From positions 263,178,534 through 263,242,533 of the forward strand of contig NC_089493.1 in NCBI RefSeq assembly GCF_036850765.1: a DNA stretch of 64,000 nucleotides, in the 5' to 3' direction. The translations under genes and the position numbers were made by a program. This DNA is from Saccopteryx bilineata (taxonomy: Eukaryota > Chordata > Mammalia > Chiroptera > Emballonuridae). Shown one piece after another: positions 10,641-22,290 of the stretch; positions within the stretch are counted from its first letter, which is position 1, and the number at the start of each line of letters is the position of its first letter. Under the pieces are notes generated by a model, which saw only the letters and a list, made by a program, of their open reading frames with translations, was not told the origin of the DNA and ran no database searches.

Positions 10641-11690
10641 GCCTGACCAGGCAGTGGTTCAGTGGGTAGAGCGTTGGCCTGGGACACCAGCCTGGGACGC
10701 TGAGGACCCAAGTTCAAAACTCCGAGGTTGCTGGCTTGAGCACAGGCTCATGGGGCTTGAGCTGGCTCACCTGCTTGAGGGTGTGTTGGGCAGATAAATG
10801 TATTATGCTCACTTTGTTAAAGAGGCCGTTGCCCAGGTGATATTAATGTGTGTTGAGAATTGTAGCATGAGGCTTGGTTTTGGGATTAAGCCTTTCCCAC
10901 CCTTTTTGATGAGGGGTGGTACAATCCAATCATGCCTCAGAGAAGTGACTTTGTATTAGAGACTTCCCTATTTTGTATATTGGATTAGAGGTTGTAAAGC
11001 TACATTATAAAATAGGGGTAGAACGGGAACTTGTCTCTTGGTTCCTGAGATTAGCAAGAGAGAGCAGAGGAGAACAGAGAAAGGCCACGTGGAGGAGGCC
11101 AGGAGAAGCAGCCAAGATAGCGGAGTGCTGAGTGAGATGCCAGTTTATGTAGACTTTGTATCTGGGATAAGGAAGGAAATGGGGAACTGAGGAGAATAAG
11201 TCTGGTGATCTAGAAACCTTTGATTCTAGGAAACTCGGATAAGTCAGTGGCTTTGTGAGCACTGAGTGTGACTGGGTTTTGGAGCCCAGTGTGTGTTTTT
11301 ACTTGCCTGCCAGGTGCAAGCTAGATTAAAGACTATGGCCCACCAGTTTTTGGCTCCATGGTTTCTTTACCGACTGTCCGAATCCAATGCGAACCTGCAT
11401 GGGCTGGGCTGCTCTGATGCTGGCCCTGGCCGTGCCTCCTGGCTTTACAGGGTGGGATCATAGGTATGACCCTATGGTTTCTGGCTTGAGCCCAAAGGTG
11501 GCTGGTTTGAAGCCCAAGTCACTGGCTTGAGCAAGGGGTCACTGGCTCCACTGGAACCCCCGGATCAAGGCACATATGAGAAAGCAATCAGTGAACAACT
11601 AAGGCCCTGCAACTATGAGTTGATACTTCTCATCTCTCTCATCCGTCTATCTGTCCCTGTCTCTCTCACCAAAATAAAAAATTAAAAACA
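10641..11690 (+). mobile_element. SINE family B split by a solo LTR
   Basis: The head (cctgaccaggcagtggttcagtggg) and first half lie at 10641-10783. The second half, from the 'ggcttgagcccaaagg' block to an A-rich tail, continues at 11455-11690. The interruption is exactly the solo LTR with its duplicated GGGTG. Confidence 0.8.
10784..11449 (+). mobile_element. Solo LTR, same family, inserted in a SINE
   Basis: Begins TGTTGGGCAGAT, ends GGCTTTACA, and is flanked by a perfect 5-bp duplication GGGTG (10779-10783, 11450-11454). Highly similar over its length to the minus-strand LTR at 9733-10444. Splits the SINE at 10641-11690. Confidence 0.87.
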
Positions 11691-11718
11691 AACATTACCA
11701 ATGTTAAAAGCAAAAGAA

Positions 11719-12104
11719 GCCCTGGCCAGTTGGCTCAGTGGTAGAGCGTCGGCCTGGCGTGCAGGAGTCCCGGGTTCGATTCCCAGCCAGGGCACACAGG
11801 AGAAGCGCCCATCTGCTTCTCCACCCCTCCCCCTCTCCTTCCTCTCTGTCTCTCTCTTCCCCTCCTGCAGCCAAGGCTCCATTGGAGCAAAGTTGGCCCG
11901 GGCGCTGAGGATGGCTCCTTGGCCTCTGCCTCAGGCGCTAGAATGGCTCTGGTTGTGACAGAACAACGCCCCAAATGGGCAAAGCATTGCCCCCTGGTGG
12001 GCATGCGGGTGGATCCTGGTCGGGCGCATGCAGGAGTCTGTCTGACTGCCTCCCTATTTCCAACTTCAGAAAAATACAAAAAAAAAAAAAAGAAAAAGAA
12101 AAAA
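11719..12104 (+). mobile_element. VES-type SINE, family C
   Basis: Nearly consensus head ggttggctc/cagtt and ggttcgattcccagccaggg, CT-rich middle, gcaaagttggcccgggcgctg block, gcgcatgcaggagtctgtctgac end and an A-rich tail (12078-12104). Confidence 0.92.
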
Positions 12105-12105
12105 T

Positions 12106-12322
12106 GAAACTCATTGACATAATATAGTGGTTGCCAGAGGGAAGGAGGTAGGGGAGATGGGGGGTAAAGGGGGTCAAATATATGGTGAACAAAGATGGTC
12201 TGACTTTGGGTGATGGGTACACAATGCAATATACAGATCATGTATCACAGAAATGTACACTTGAAATCTGTGTGATCCTATTAACCAATGTCACTTCAAT
12301 AAATTTAATTTAAAAAGTGTTA
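12106..12322 (+). mobile_element. LINE-1 3' UTR fragment
   Basis: Carries the typical L1 3' end: 'agtggttgccagaggg', a G-rich tract, 'gactttgggtgatgggtacac' and 'tcaataaatttaattt'. Only about 220 bp of 3' UTR is present. Confidence 0.75.
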
Positions 12323-13152
12323 TGTCTTTAACATGTATTTAAAATAGAAATTTATAAATTTATCTTCTATTCACTAATGTTCTTCAACCCTTATTTATGT
12401 TCTTTTTCTGTAGCCATCATCAAGTAATGGCAGTTTTGTTATTTCTTTTCCAAATTCTTATTTATTCATGTATGTCTTTATTTAATCTGACTTCATCAGG
12501 GAAATTCTCATAGACAATCCGGGATAGAAGTAATAATGTCTGGGTTTTTTAAATTTTTATTTTGAAATAGTTATATATTTTTAATTTACTGATTTCAGAA
12601 AAAGAGGATGGGAAAGACAGAGTTATATTTTAAAAAAAGGAAATAAAATAAATGATCAGGTTGCTCTGTGAAGGAATAACGGGACCTCTCCAGGGAGATA
12701 TTTAAAATTAAATCAGAAATAAGTGCGTGCTGTGTAGGCAAAGATTATGGGAGACAATTCCAGGCAGGGAAAGATGAATAAAGGCCCTGAGGTTGAAAAG
12801 AGTTCAGCATTGCCAGGGCTCAGTGTGTTTAAAACAGGGGTCGGGAACCTATGGCTCACGAGCCAGATGTGGCTCTTTTGATGGCTGCATTTGGCTCACA
12901 GACAAATCTTTAATTAAAAAATAATAACGTTAAAAATATAAAACATTCTCATGTATTACAATCCATTCATTTCCTACCACTCATGGTCATGGTTGTGGGT
13001 GGCTGGAGCCAATCATAGCTGTCCTCCGGGACAACACCAAATTTTTATTGGATAGTGCCTAACGTACACAAGTCGTTGTGAGGTCAGGAAGTAAACTTCC
13101 CTCCTTTTAATCAAGTAGCTAGCTAATTGCAAAAACCCTTTTGACAAAGAAG

Positions 13153-15074
13153 ATGGCCAAAAGAAAAAAAGATGAGGAGTATCGTACTTTTCAGCAGGAA
13201 TGGACAGAGGAATTCGCCTTTGTGGAGAGAGAAGGTTCTGCAGTGTGTTTAATATGCAATGATAAAATTGCATCAATGAAATGGTCAAATATAAAGCAGC
13301 ACTTCGACACATGCCATACTACATTTGCATTGAAATATCCAGCAGGAGACAGCAGGAAGAAAGCATGTCAAGAGCTACTATGCAGAGTGCAAGCTAGTCA
13401 GCAGCAACTCCGTGTTTGGACCCAACAAGATGATTGGAATTTGGCTAGCTTTATTTGTGCTTTAGCAGTTGTGAGAAATGGAAAGCCATTCACAGATGGG
13501 GAGTATGCCAAAACATTCATGCTTGATGTTGCCAATGAACTTTTTGACGACTTTTTGGATAAAGACAAGATAATCAAACGAATAAAAGACATGCCTCTGT
13601 TGGCAAAAACTGTTCACGATCATACCATCACGATGGCAAATCAAACTGAGGCAACACAAGTGAAGGACATAAATGCAGCACCATTCTTTTCTCTTGCTTT
13701 GGATGAGTCAACAGACGTAAGCCATTTATCCCAGTTCAGCATGATTGCAAGGTATGTTCTCAGTGACACACTACCATGAGAAAAGTCTTGCTATTTTGCC
13801 TATGAAAGAGACAACAAGAGGGGGGGATTTATTCAAGTCTTTCACTGAGTTTGCCAAAGAAAAAAATCTACCAATGGATAAACTTATTTTGGTGTGTACT
13901 GATGGTGCGGAAAAACAGGATTCTTAGCGCTTCTTCATGAACATGAAAAGAGACCCATCCTAAGTTTTCACTGCATCCTACATCAGGAGGCGCTTTGTAC
14001 TCAGATGTGTGACGAGCAGCTTGGTGAGGTGATGTCGCTGGTCATTCAGGTAGTCAACTTTATTGTTGCCCGAGCTTTAAATGATCGCCAGTTTAAAACA
14101 CTGCTGGATGAAGTTGGGAATAATTATCCTGGTCTGCTTCTGCACAGCAATGTGCATTGGTTGTCAAGAGGGAAGGTGCTCAGCCGTTTTGCGGCTTGTC
14201 TGAGCAAAATCCGGACTTTTCTTGAAATGAAAAACGTCGAGCATCCTGACTTAACTAATACTGAGTGGTTCCTGAAGTTCTACTATCTCGTGGACATGAC
14301 TGAACATCTGAACCAGCTCAATGTAAAAATGCAAGGCGTTGGAAATACAATCTTATCTCTCAACAAGCAGTGTTTGCATTAGAAAACAAGCTGGAACTCT
14401 TCATCGCTGACATTGAAACAGGTCATTTACTACACTTTGAAAAACTGGGAGAGTTTAAAGATGCATGCACAGCAAGTGACCCTGCTCAATATCTTGATCT
14501 CCAGCAGCTAGTGGGCTTCACATCTAATCTCCTGCAGTCATTCAAAGGGCACTTTGGAAAATTTCGTGAGCGCACTCGTCTTTTTAAGTTCATCACCCAT
14601 CCACATGAGTGTGCAGTAGACAGCGCCGACCTGAGTTACATCCCCAGTGTCCCGGTCAGAGATTTTGAGCTACAAGCTGCTGAACTGAAGGCCTCAGACA
14701 CGTGAGTGAATAAGTTCAAGTCACTGAATGAAGATTTGGAAAGACTTGCATGACAGCAAGCAGAGTTGGCGAGCAAACACAAGTGGGGAGAAATGAAAAA
14801 ACTTCAACCCACGAACCAGCTGATTGTCAAAACTTGGAACGTGCTTCCCATTACATACCACACACTGCAGCATGTGAGTATTGCTATACCGACAATGTTT
14901 GGCTCTACGTATGCATGTGAGCAGTCTTTCTCACATCTAAAGAACGTTAAGACCAACCTATGGTCATGTTTAATGGATGGAAGTCTCAACGTTTGCATGA
15001 AGCTTAACCTCACCATGTATCAACCAGACCACAAAGCCATCATCAAAACCATGCAGCACCAGAAGTCACATTAA
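13153..15074 (+). pseudogene. hAT transposase remnant (BED zinc finger, GTF2IRD2/ZBED-related type)
   Basis: The first segment starts at ATG 13153 and stays open to 13779. It contains a BED-type zinc finger (Cys32, Cys35, His50, His55) and an acidic block SLALDESTD typical of the first catalytic Asp in hAT enzymes. Similarity then continues in other frames: to about 13927, 13921-14382, 14370-14705 and 14766-15074. The C-terminal segment has TYACEQSFSHLKNVKTNLW, the hAT dimerisation region. Breaks include a stop plus frame change near 13777, a frame change near 13920, an in-frame stop near 14382 and a stop at 14703. The enzyme cannot be made intact, but the protein trace is long and readable, so the insertion is moderately old. 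GTF2IRD2 and ZBED-family proteins are domesticated relatives; nothing suggests domestication here. Confidence 0.85.
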
Positions 15075-15258
15075 TGGTAAGAAGTACTTTATTCATCACT
15101 GGTTAGCAACAGCATAACAACGTTATTAAAAAGAATTCAGAGACTTACTGTACTTTAAAAGTGTTGGTCTTACATAAAATGCACACATTTACTTGTATTT
15201 AGTGTTAAACATATTGTATGGCTCTCATGAAATTACATTTTTTTTCTTTTTGGGGTTT

Positions 15259-15635
15259 TTTTTTTTTTTTTTTTTTTTTGTATTTTTCTGAAGCTGGAAA
15301 CGGGGAGAGACAGTCAGACAGACTCTCGCATGCACCCGACCGGGATCCACCCGGCACGCCCACCAGGGGGCGGTGCTCTGCCCCTCCGGGGCGTCGCTCT
15401 GCGGTGACCAGAGCCACTCTAGTGCCTGGGGCAGAGGCCAAGGAGCCATCCCCAGCGCCCGGGCCATCTTTGCTCCAATGGAGCCTTGGCTGGGGGAGGG
15501 GAAGAGAGAGACAGAGAGGAAGGGGGGGGTGGAGAAGCAAATGGGCGCTTCTCCTGTCTGCCCTGGCCGGGAATCGAACTCGGGTACCCCACACGCCAGG
15601 CCAATGCTCTACCACTGAGCCAACCGGCCCGGGCC
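15259..15635 (-). mobile_element. VES-type SINE, family C, inside the hAT element
   Basis: On the minus strand it has the GGCCCGGGCCGGTTGGCTCA-type head and a poly-A tail (a long T run at 15259-15279). Flanking AATTACATTTT copies at about 15231 and 15638 are the target duplication. Confidence 0.9.
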
Positions 15636-15751
15636 TGGAATTACATTTTAAAATATGTGGCATTCATGGCTCTCTCAGCCAAAAAGGTTCCCAACCCCTG
15701 GTTTAAACTAAGGTGAATGAGAACAGCAGGCAAAGCCCATAGAAAGGATCA

Positions 15752-15754
<3 letters not shown>

Positions 15755-15786
<32 letters not shown>

Positions 15787-16083
15787 GAGTCAGAGAGAGG
15801 GATAGACAGGGACAGACAGACAGGAACGGAGAGATGAGAAGCATCAATCATTAGTTTTTCGTTGCGCGTTGTTCATTGATTGCTTTCTCATATGTGCCTT
15901 GACTGCGGGCCTTCAGCAGACCGAGTAACCCCTTGCTTGAGCCACTGACCTTGGGTCCAAGCTGGTGAGCTTTTGCTCTAACCAGATGAGCCTGCGCTCA
16001 AGCTGGCGAGCTCAGGGTCTTGAACCTGGGTCCTCCGCATCCTAGTCCAATGCTCTATCCACTGCGCCACCGCCTGGTCAGGC
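15755..16083 (-). mobile_element. SINE family B
   Basis: The minus strand starts GCCTGACCAGGCGGTGGCGC, has the GGTTCAAGA box and ends in a long poly-A (T run at 15758-15783). CAGGATTTT at both flanks is the likely duplication. Confidence 0.9.
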
Positions 16084-16640
16084 ACGGGGCCAGGATTTTA
16101 TTGTAAGGGCATTATTATAAAACCCTGGGTGAATTTCAAGCAGAGCAGTAAAATTATCAGATTATTATTTTTTAAAATACCAATCTAGGTAGAAAACACC
16201 TGTGTGGGAGGCTAGGCAGAAAAGTAGAAGTAGGAATAATTGGGAAGCCACTGCAATCATCCAGGTAGGTGATAGGGATACCCAAGTCAAAATGGTGGAA
16301 TGTAGCGGCAAAGAAGTGGATGGATTCCAAATACATTTTGAAGGCAGAGTTGTTCCTGGCTGCTGGGTGGGGGATCAGATGGTCTCAAGGGTGATGCCCA
16401 GTTTTTCACTTTGAGTGACTAGGTAGAAGAAATGCCATTCACTGAGACAGAAGATTGATAGCAGCTGTTCCAGAAAATGAGTGACAATCAAGGAGCCAAT
16501 AAGAGACAGCTTAAGTTGAGATGCCTGAGACACAGATGAGGTGGGGGCATATGATGCCTCCTGAGAGCTCAGGGCCTGTCTTAGGATATACAGAACATTG
16601 ATGAGAGAATCAAAAGTTATAAATAGAGAGATAGATATAT
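16084..16640. other. Sequence with no recognised feature
   Basis: Ordinary A/T-rich DNA with no protein-like frame or named repeat that I can place. Confidence 0.4.
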
Positions 16641-16930
16641 CATGTTTACAGATTGGAAGGCTCATTGTTTAAGAGGTCAACTCTCCCCAAATGTATATAT
16701 AGAATCAAAGCCTTTTTAATCAAAATTCTAGCAAGCTTCTTGTAGAAATTGACCAGCACATTGTAAAACTTACAGGGAACAACAGAAGTACCTAGAAAAA
16801 AAACTATTTTGAAAAAGAACAAAGTTGGAGGACTCATAATATTGAACTCAAAATTTATATAAAGGTAAAGAATTCCAGGGGTTTGGGGAGATGTGAGCCA
16901 AGAACTGTGGATGAAGTCCAAGTATATATA
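16641..16930 (+). mobile_element. Old LINE-1 ORF2 fragment
   Basis: Phrases such as 'acagattggaaggctca', 'tttttaatcaaaattctagcaagcttctt' and 'ggaggactcataatattgaactc' are the ORF2 region downstream of the RT in ancient L1s. Frames are broken. Confidence 0.6.
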
Positions 16931-16979
16931 ACAAATTCATTTTGGCCTTCTGAATGACCAAATATATACATATATTTTT

Positions 16980-17602
16980 TTAATGTTCTTTTTTAAAATA
17001 TTTTTTTTATTTTTCAATTACAACATATTGATTAGACATTTATATAACTTACAAAGTGATCACCCCAGAAAGTCTTGTACCCATCTGACACTATACATAG
17101 TCATTGCAGTAATATTGATTAAATTCCCCATGCTGTACCTTACATCCTGGTAACTATTTTTATAACTGGAAATTTTCAAATCTTAATCACTTCCACTTTT
17201 TCAGCCATCCTTCTAACCCCCTCTTGGCAATCATCAAAATGTTCTCTGAATTTATGAATGGAATGTTTCTGGGGTTTTTTGTTCGCTTAGTTTGGCTTTT
17301 AGATTCCACAGATAAGTGAAATCACATGGCATTGTCCTGCTCTCTCTCTGACCCCTTTCACTTAGCGTAATACCCTGTAGGTCTATCCATGTTGTTGCAG
17401 ATGGCAATATTTCAGTCTTTTTTATGGAACATTCTGTATATGTTCCACCTCTTCTTTATTCATTATTGATAGATACTTAGATTGTTCCCATATCTTGGTC
17501 ATTGTAAACAATGTTGAAACGAACATAGGGATGTTTAAGTTTTTTTGAATTAGTGTTTTGGGTTTCTTTGGATTAATACCCAGAAGTTGAATTGCTGGGT
17601 CC
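16980..17602 (-). mobile_element. Old LINE-1 3' end
   Basis: Read on the minus strand this is the C-terminal end of ORF2 and the 3' UTR. The plus strand shows 'ccatgttgttgcagatggc', 'catatcttggtcattgtaaacaatg' and 'gaattgctgggtc'. It is interrupted at 17603 by a SINE. Confidence 0.75.
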
Positions 17603-17912
17603 TTCTTTGTTTCTCTTTTTTTTAAGTGAGGATAAGAGATAGACTCCTGCATGCGCCTTGACCAGGATCCACCCACAACCCCCGTCTGGAGCCAACACTG
17701 GGACCAACTGAGCTATACTCAGCACCTGGGGCTGATGCTCAAACCAGGCAAGGCTGCCACTGCCATAAGAGAAGAGAGAGAGAAGGGGAAGAGGGAGGGG
17801 AAGAGAAGCAGATGGTTGCTTCTCATGAGTGCCCTGACCAGGAATTGAACCCAGGACCTCTGCACACCGGGTTGATATTCTATCCACTGAACAAACCAGC
17901 CAGAGCCAGAAT
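17603..17912 (-). mobile_element. Diverged VES-type SINE
   Basis: The minus strand has a GGCTCTGGCTGGTTTGTTCAGTGG-like head and a GGGTTCAATTCCTGGTCAGGG-like box, then a CT-rich middle. Substantially diverged from the young family C copies. Confidence 0.75.
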
Positions 17913-17933
17913 CTATATTTCTTATCAATTACA

Positions 17934-18026
17934 CTACCCTTGATGGTCAACCTTTTTATAAAAACTGCCCACTTTTGCAGTGCTGGTCAATGCCCACTAG
18001 TGGGCGGGAGGGACCAGGTTGACCCT
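17934..18026 (-). mobile_element. Short non-autonomous hAT (MITE-like) copy
   Basis: The minus strand reads as an internally deleted version of the element at 25885-26432, including 'gcccactagtgggc' and 'aaaaggttgacc'. Only about 90 bp remains. Confidence 0.5.
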
Positions 18027-19172
18027 GGTTGCACTATCACAAGAGTAAAAAGCAAGTTACAAATGAATGTATCCTGGAAGTTATCTTGCACCCATCACCC
18101 AATACCCAGGGACCCATACATAAACACTGGGCTTTAATGGACCTCAAAATTCCCAGTGACAAGAGACAAACCTGGGCCAGAGCAAGATGGAGATCGGACA
18201 AGACCTGTGCACAAAGTCAGGACCCCTGGAACACTAGATCCTCATAGTGAGCTAGAAGAAAAGGAAGAGGTTGGTGGTAAGATTGAAAGAATGAAAAATA
18301 TCTCCCAAGAGCAACCCTAACCATTCATCCACACTCTCGAGGGTTTAGGCCAGAATTCACAATGCCTGTCAAGCTTGAAAAATACAAAGCCAACAATGTC
18401 ATTTAATGTGACACCTGCACCTGGCAGATGTAAACACAGATTTCCTCTGGAGAAAGACACTTAGACCTGAGCCTCAAAGAATTCCGACAGATTAAGTTCC
18501 AAGAAAGTTAAAAGAACAATAAAAAATCATCAAGCACAATAAAACAAGTAATCATGGGCAAGAGAACAGCAGAAACAATTAATTGTAGAATTAGACTCTC
18601 AATGACTGCTGATATTAGAATTATCTAACACATATCACAAAATAATGTCTTTAAAGAAATAAAAGCAGATATTGGAAGTATGAAACAAAAGCATGTACAA
18701 ATGACCAGGCGGGGGTGGTGGGGGCAATGCAAATGGGAACTCTAGTAATGTAAAATATAAAATTGAAATGAAAAAATGGATAAATTAAACAGCAAATTAG
18801 ATACAGCTGAAATGAAAATTAGTGGCTGGGCTAATGATTGGTCCAAAGATATTGTCAGAATGCAGCATGGAAACACAGAAGTGGAGAATAAGAAGGAAAA
18901 ATGTCAAACATAAAAGACAGAGTAAGAAGGTCTGCCATCTACTAATACGACTTCAGAAAGACAGACTAAGAAACTGGGAAAAAAGCACTATTTGAAAAGA
19001 CAATGGCTCAGAATTTTCCAGTATTGACTCAGGAAACCCAATAAATTCCAAGCATAATAAATGAAAAGAAGTCTACCACCAGAAACCCTTTAGTAGAACT
19101 GTAAAATGTCAAAGACTGAGAAGATGTTATAGCAAGCAAAATGAAAAACCAGTTCTACAGAATAACCGCAAG
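18027..19172 (+). mobile_element. Probable ancient LINE-1 leader/ORF1 region (HAL1/L1M-like)
   Basis: A-rich sequence with motifs such as 'ttagatacagctgaaatgaaaattagt' and 'gaattttccagtattgactcaggaaaccc' recalls the 5' part of ancient L1M elements. No intact frame remains. I could not assign a subfamily. Confidence 0.4.
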
Positions 19173-19188
19173 TAGACAGCTAACTTCT

Positions 19189-19490
19189 TCTTCTTTTTTT
19201 GCAACAAAGACAGAGGGACAGACAGGCAGAAAGGAAGAGATGAGAAGCATCAATTCTTCGTTGCAGCTTCTTTATTGCTCTTTGATTGCTTTCTCATATG
19301 TGCCTTCACTGGGGGGCTACAGCAGAGCAGAGTGACCCCTTGCTCAAGCCAGCGACCTTGGGCTTCAAGCCAGCAACCATGGGGTCATGTCTATGAGCCC
19401 ACGCTCAAGCCTGCGACCTCGGGGTTTCCAACTTGGTTCCTCTGTGTCCCAGTCTGACACTCCATCCACTGCACCACCACCTGGTCAGGC
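19189..19490 (-). mobile_element. SINE family B with 16-bp duplication
   Basis: Minus-strand head GCCTGACCAGGTGGTGGTGC. The flanks carry TAGACAGCTAACTTCT (19173-19188) and TAGACAACTAACTTCT (19491-19506), one mismatch, which fixes both ends. Confidence 0.9.
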
Positions 19491-19506
19491 TAGACAACTA
19501 ACTTCT

Positions 19507-20450
19507 CAGTGAAACCCAAAAGACAGTGCAATGTTATCTTTGAGTTGTGGAGGAATAACAATGTCAACCTAAAATTATACACCCAGATAAATTATTTTCA
19601 AGAACACTCACAAAAAAAGATGTTTTGGGACAAAATAAAAGTAACAGAAAGAGGTAAGCTCCGAGGTGCAAAGGGGAATGGTGGGAAAAAAAGAAAGTAA
19701 GCACGTATGTCAATCAAAACAAATATTGAGCCTACAAAACCATGACAACAGTGCCTAATTTGTGCAATTTAAAATGTCAATGTGTAGGGACTCCAGTTCT
19801 GGTTGGGAAGGAGTAAACACACTCCACCTGTCTCTCCCACTGATTTCAAGAAAAGCCCTGGACAGAATACATAAGGAAACTATTGGAGGACTCTGAAAAG
19901 TAAATGATAGCGAACCAATTGGAAAGAGATATCAAAGCTCATGGAAAGATGTGGCAGTGAGCGTATGGTTTGGTTTTGTTTTTATCCTCTCCTACCTCCC
20001 AGCTTAGACTCAGAGCATCCTGAATCCCCAAAACTGCACAGCAGGCTCCGAAAGAAAAAGCTCCAAGAGAAACCCTGAGGGTCAGAGGACTAGGGCAGAG
20101 AGAGTAGGGGGAAAACATTGGTTTCATTTTTAATCCCATCCACTCTGCCCAAAAGCACATCCCTGTCCCAAAGATACCCACTGTCACAGTATTGGCAACA
20201 TAGCAGCATCAGTAGACATGACCACAGTAACAAAGAAACTAGGAGAGAGAGAAAAAGCCCTTTCCGTAGACCATAAAAACTGACAGAGGGAACCTTTCTA
20301 GTTAAAAAGAGTGGGGGAAATCCCCTTATATTTTGCTCTTCCTTTCCTGCCACTGTTTCTCCCCAAGAGGAAGATGCAGTCACAGGAAGTGTATGACAGA
20401 AGTACTGAATATAACTAAAACCCTGGCTTTCTATCTTTAAGAAGAGGAAG
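19507..20450 (+). other. Continuation of old L1-like sequence and unassigned DNA
   Basis: The interval continues the ancient element interrupted by the SINE at 19189 ('aaattatacacccagataaattattttcaagaa'). From about 19780 no repeat or gene can be named. Confidence 0.35.
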
Positions 20451-20452
20451 CT

Positions 20453-20574
20453 TGCCTGATCTGTGGTGGCACAGTGGATTAAGTGGCAACCTGGAATGCT
20501 AAGGTTGCTGGTTCAAAACCCTGGGCTTGCCTGGTCAAGGCACCTAGGAGAATTGATGCTTCCTGCTCCTCCCC

Positions 20575-20610
<36 letters not shown>

Positions 20611-20640
20611 CTCATTAAAATAAATAAAAATAAAATATTT
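20453..20640 (+). mobile_element. Short SINE, family A
   Basis: GCCTGATCTGTGGTGGCACA head, ggttcaaaaccctgggcttgcc box, 'gtcaaggcacctagg', a (TC)n run and an AATAAA-rich tail. About 190 bp. Confidence 0.88.
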
Positions 20641-20651
20641 TTTTTAAAAAA

Positions 20652-20840
20652 GGTCTGACTTGTGGTGGTGCAGTGGATAAAGCATCGACCTGGAATGCTA
20701 AGGTTGCTGGTTCAAAACCCTGGGCTTGCCTGGTCAAGGCACATATGGGAGTTGTTGCTTCTTGCTCCTCCCCCCTTCTCTTTCTCTCTCTCTCCTCTGT
20801 CTCTAAAAATTAATAAATAAAATCCAAAAAGTAAATTAAT
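20652..20840 (+). mobile_element. Second short SINE, family A, in the tail region of the first
   Basis: The same family begins again only a few bases after the tail of the preceding copy (ggtctgacttgtggtggtgc). Both share the variant 'ggaatgctaaggttgctgg', so they are either a local duplication or two insertions of the same variant. Confidence 0.85.
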
Positions 20841-21106
20841 TAAAATAAAATAATTTTTTTAAAAAAAGAGGAGGAAGCTTGAGAAAGGGATTCCATAAAC
20901 TGCCTATGAAGTCCCAGGCCCACCTCCAAGATATACATACATAGAACTGCATGTGTATCCAATAAAACCTACTAAAGGCATGAAGAGCTAAACTGTGGTG
21001 TAGACTCCTCACCCCTGTCTCAGAATGGCCTAGGGACAAGAGGTGAGAGGAGAAAGAGAGGAAGGGGGTGGGATATATACACAGAACAGATCCAAACATA
21101 CAACCA

Positions 21107-21138
21107 AGTTTTTTGTTTGTTTGTTTGTTTGTTTGTTT
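21107..21138. repeat. (GTTT)n simple repeat
   Basis: Seven or more TTTG units followed by a T run, next to the tail of an antisense family A SINE. Confidence 0.8.
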
Positions 21139-21316
21139 TTTAATTTTTATTTTTTATTTATTCATTTTAGAGAGGAGAGAGGAGAGAGAGACAGGGGGGA
21201 GGAACTGGAAGCATCACCTCCCATATGTGCCTTGACTAGGCAAGCCCAGGGTTTCGAACTGGCGACCTCAGCATTTCCGGGTCGACGCTTTATCCACTGC
21301 GCCACCACAGGTCACA
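21139..21316 (-). mobile_element. SINE family A
   Basis: Minus-strand GTGACCTGTGGTGGCGCAGT head and the cggttcgaa-type box. ACAACCAAGTTTTT occurs at both flanks (about 21099 and 21317) as target duplication. Confidence 0.9.
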
Positions 21317-21903
21317 CAACCAAGTTTTTGAAAATAGAAATGACATTGGGACCACAGCTCACAGAAGTCATGTTGGATGGGAATCTTGTTTTGAACTTAG
21401 CTCAGTTTTACCAAAACAGAGACATCAACATTCTTTAAAGGATTTTAATAGGACCAAGCATGTCAGAATGATATGCAAAATATCCTGGATATAATCCAAA
21501 ATTATTTGACGTACAAGAAACAGGAAAATCTCAACAACCCACAGGAAAAAGATGCTAACCCCAAGATGACACAAATGTTTAAATTATTAGACAAAGACTT
21601 TAGCTCAGTTATTAGCACCATGCTCCGTGAAATAAAGGTGAGCAGTTTTGAAATGAATGGAAAGACAGACATTCTCAGCAGAAAGTAAAAACCATAAAAC
21701 AGAGCCAAATGGAAAATTTTAAAGCTGAAAAATATGAAAACTGAAACAAAAAGGTTAATTGGAACAGGTCACTAGCAGAATGGAGATGAGAGAAAAAGAA
21801 CCAATAATCTTAAAAATAGATCAAAAGAAATTATTCAACCTAAACAGCCAGAAAAATTAGATTTTAAAAATGAACAACCTTAGAAACCTAGGGTACAACA
21901 TAT
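21317..21903 (+). mobile_element. Ancient LINE-1-like fragment
   Basis: Contains broken coding-like text ('gacacaaatgtttaaattattagacaaagac', 'agcagttttgaaatgaatgg') that resembles the 5'/ORF1 region of old L1M/HAL1 elements. The open frames are short and the assignment is tentative. Confidence 0.4.
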
Positions 21904-21918
21904 AAAGGTCTAACATAT

Positions 21919-22275
21919 GGCCCTGGCTGTTTGGCTCAGTGGTAGAGCATTGGCCCTGGTGTGTGGATGTCCTGGGTTCAATTCCCAGTCAGGGCACACA
22001 GAAGAAATGACCATCTGCTTCTTCACTTCTCCTGTTCCCTTTTTTTCTTTCTCTCTCACCTTCTCCCACAGCCATGGCTCAATTGGTTCGAGGTTATCAG
22101 CCCCAGGTGCTGAGGATGACTCCATGAAGCCTCCTCCTCAGGCATTAAAAATAACTCATTTGCAAGCATCAGCCCCAGATTGGGTTGCTGGGTGGATCCC
22201 AGTCAGGGCGCATGTGGGAGTCTGTCTTTCTATCTCTCCATCTCCCCTCCTCTCACTTGGAAAAAGAAGAAATAA
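21919..22275 (+). mobile_element. VES-type SINE, family C, with perfect 15-bp duplication
   Basis: Flanked by AAAGGTCTAACATAT at 21904-21918 and 22276-22290. Diverged head (ctggctgtttggctcag) and gggttcaattcccagtcaggg box. Confidence 0.9.
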
Positions 22276-22290
22276 AAAGGTCTAACATAT

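Larger units (their letters stand above)
12835..15700 (+). mobile_element. Complete hAT (Charlie-like) DNA transposon, inactivated, with a nested SINE
   Basis: Ends are inverted repeats: CAGGGGTCGGGAACCT at the left and, on the other strand, CAGGGGTTGGGAACCT at the right. They are flanked by 8-bp duplications GTTTAAAA (12827-12834) and GTTTAAAC (15701-15708) with one mismatch; 8 bp is the hAT size. The interior carries transposase remnants (13153-15074), and a family C SINE sits near the right end. Total 2866 bp, about 2.5 kb without the SINE. Confidence 0.9.
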
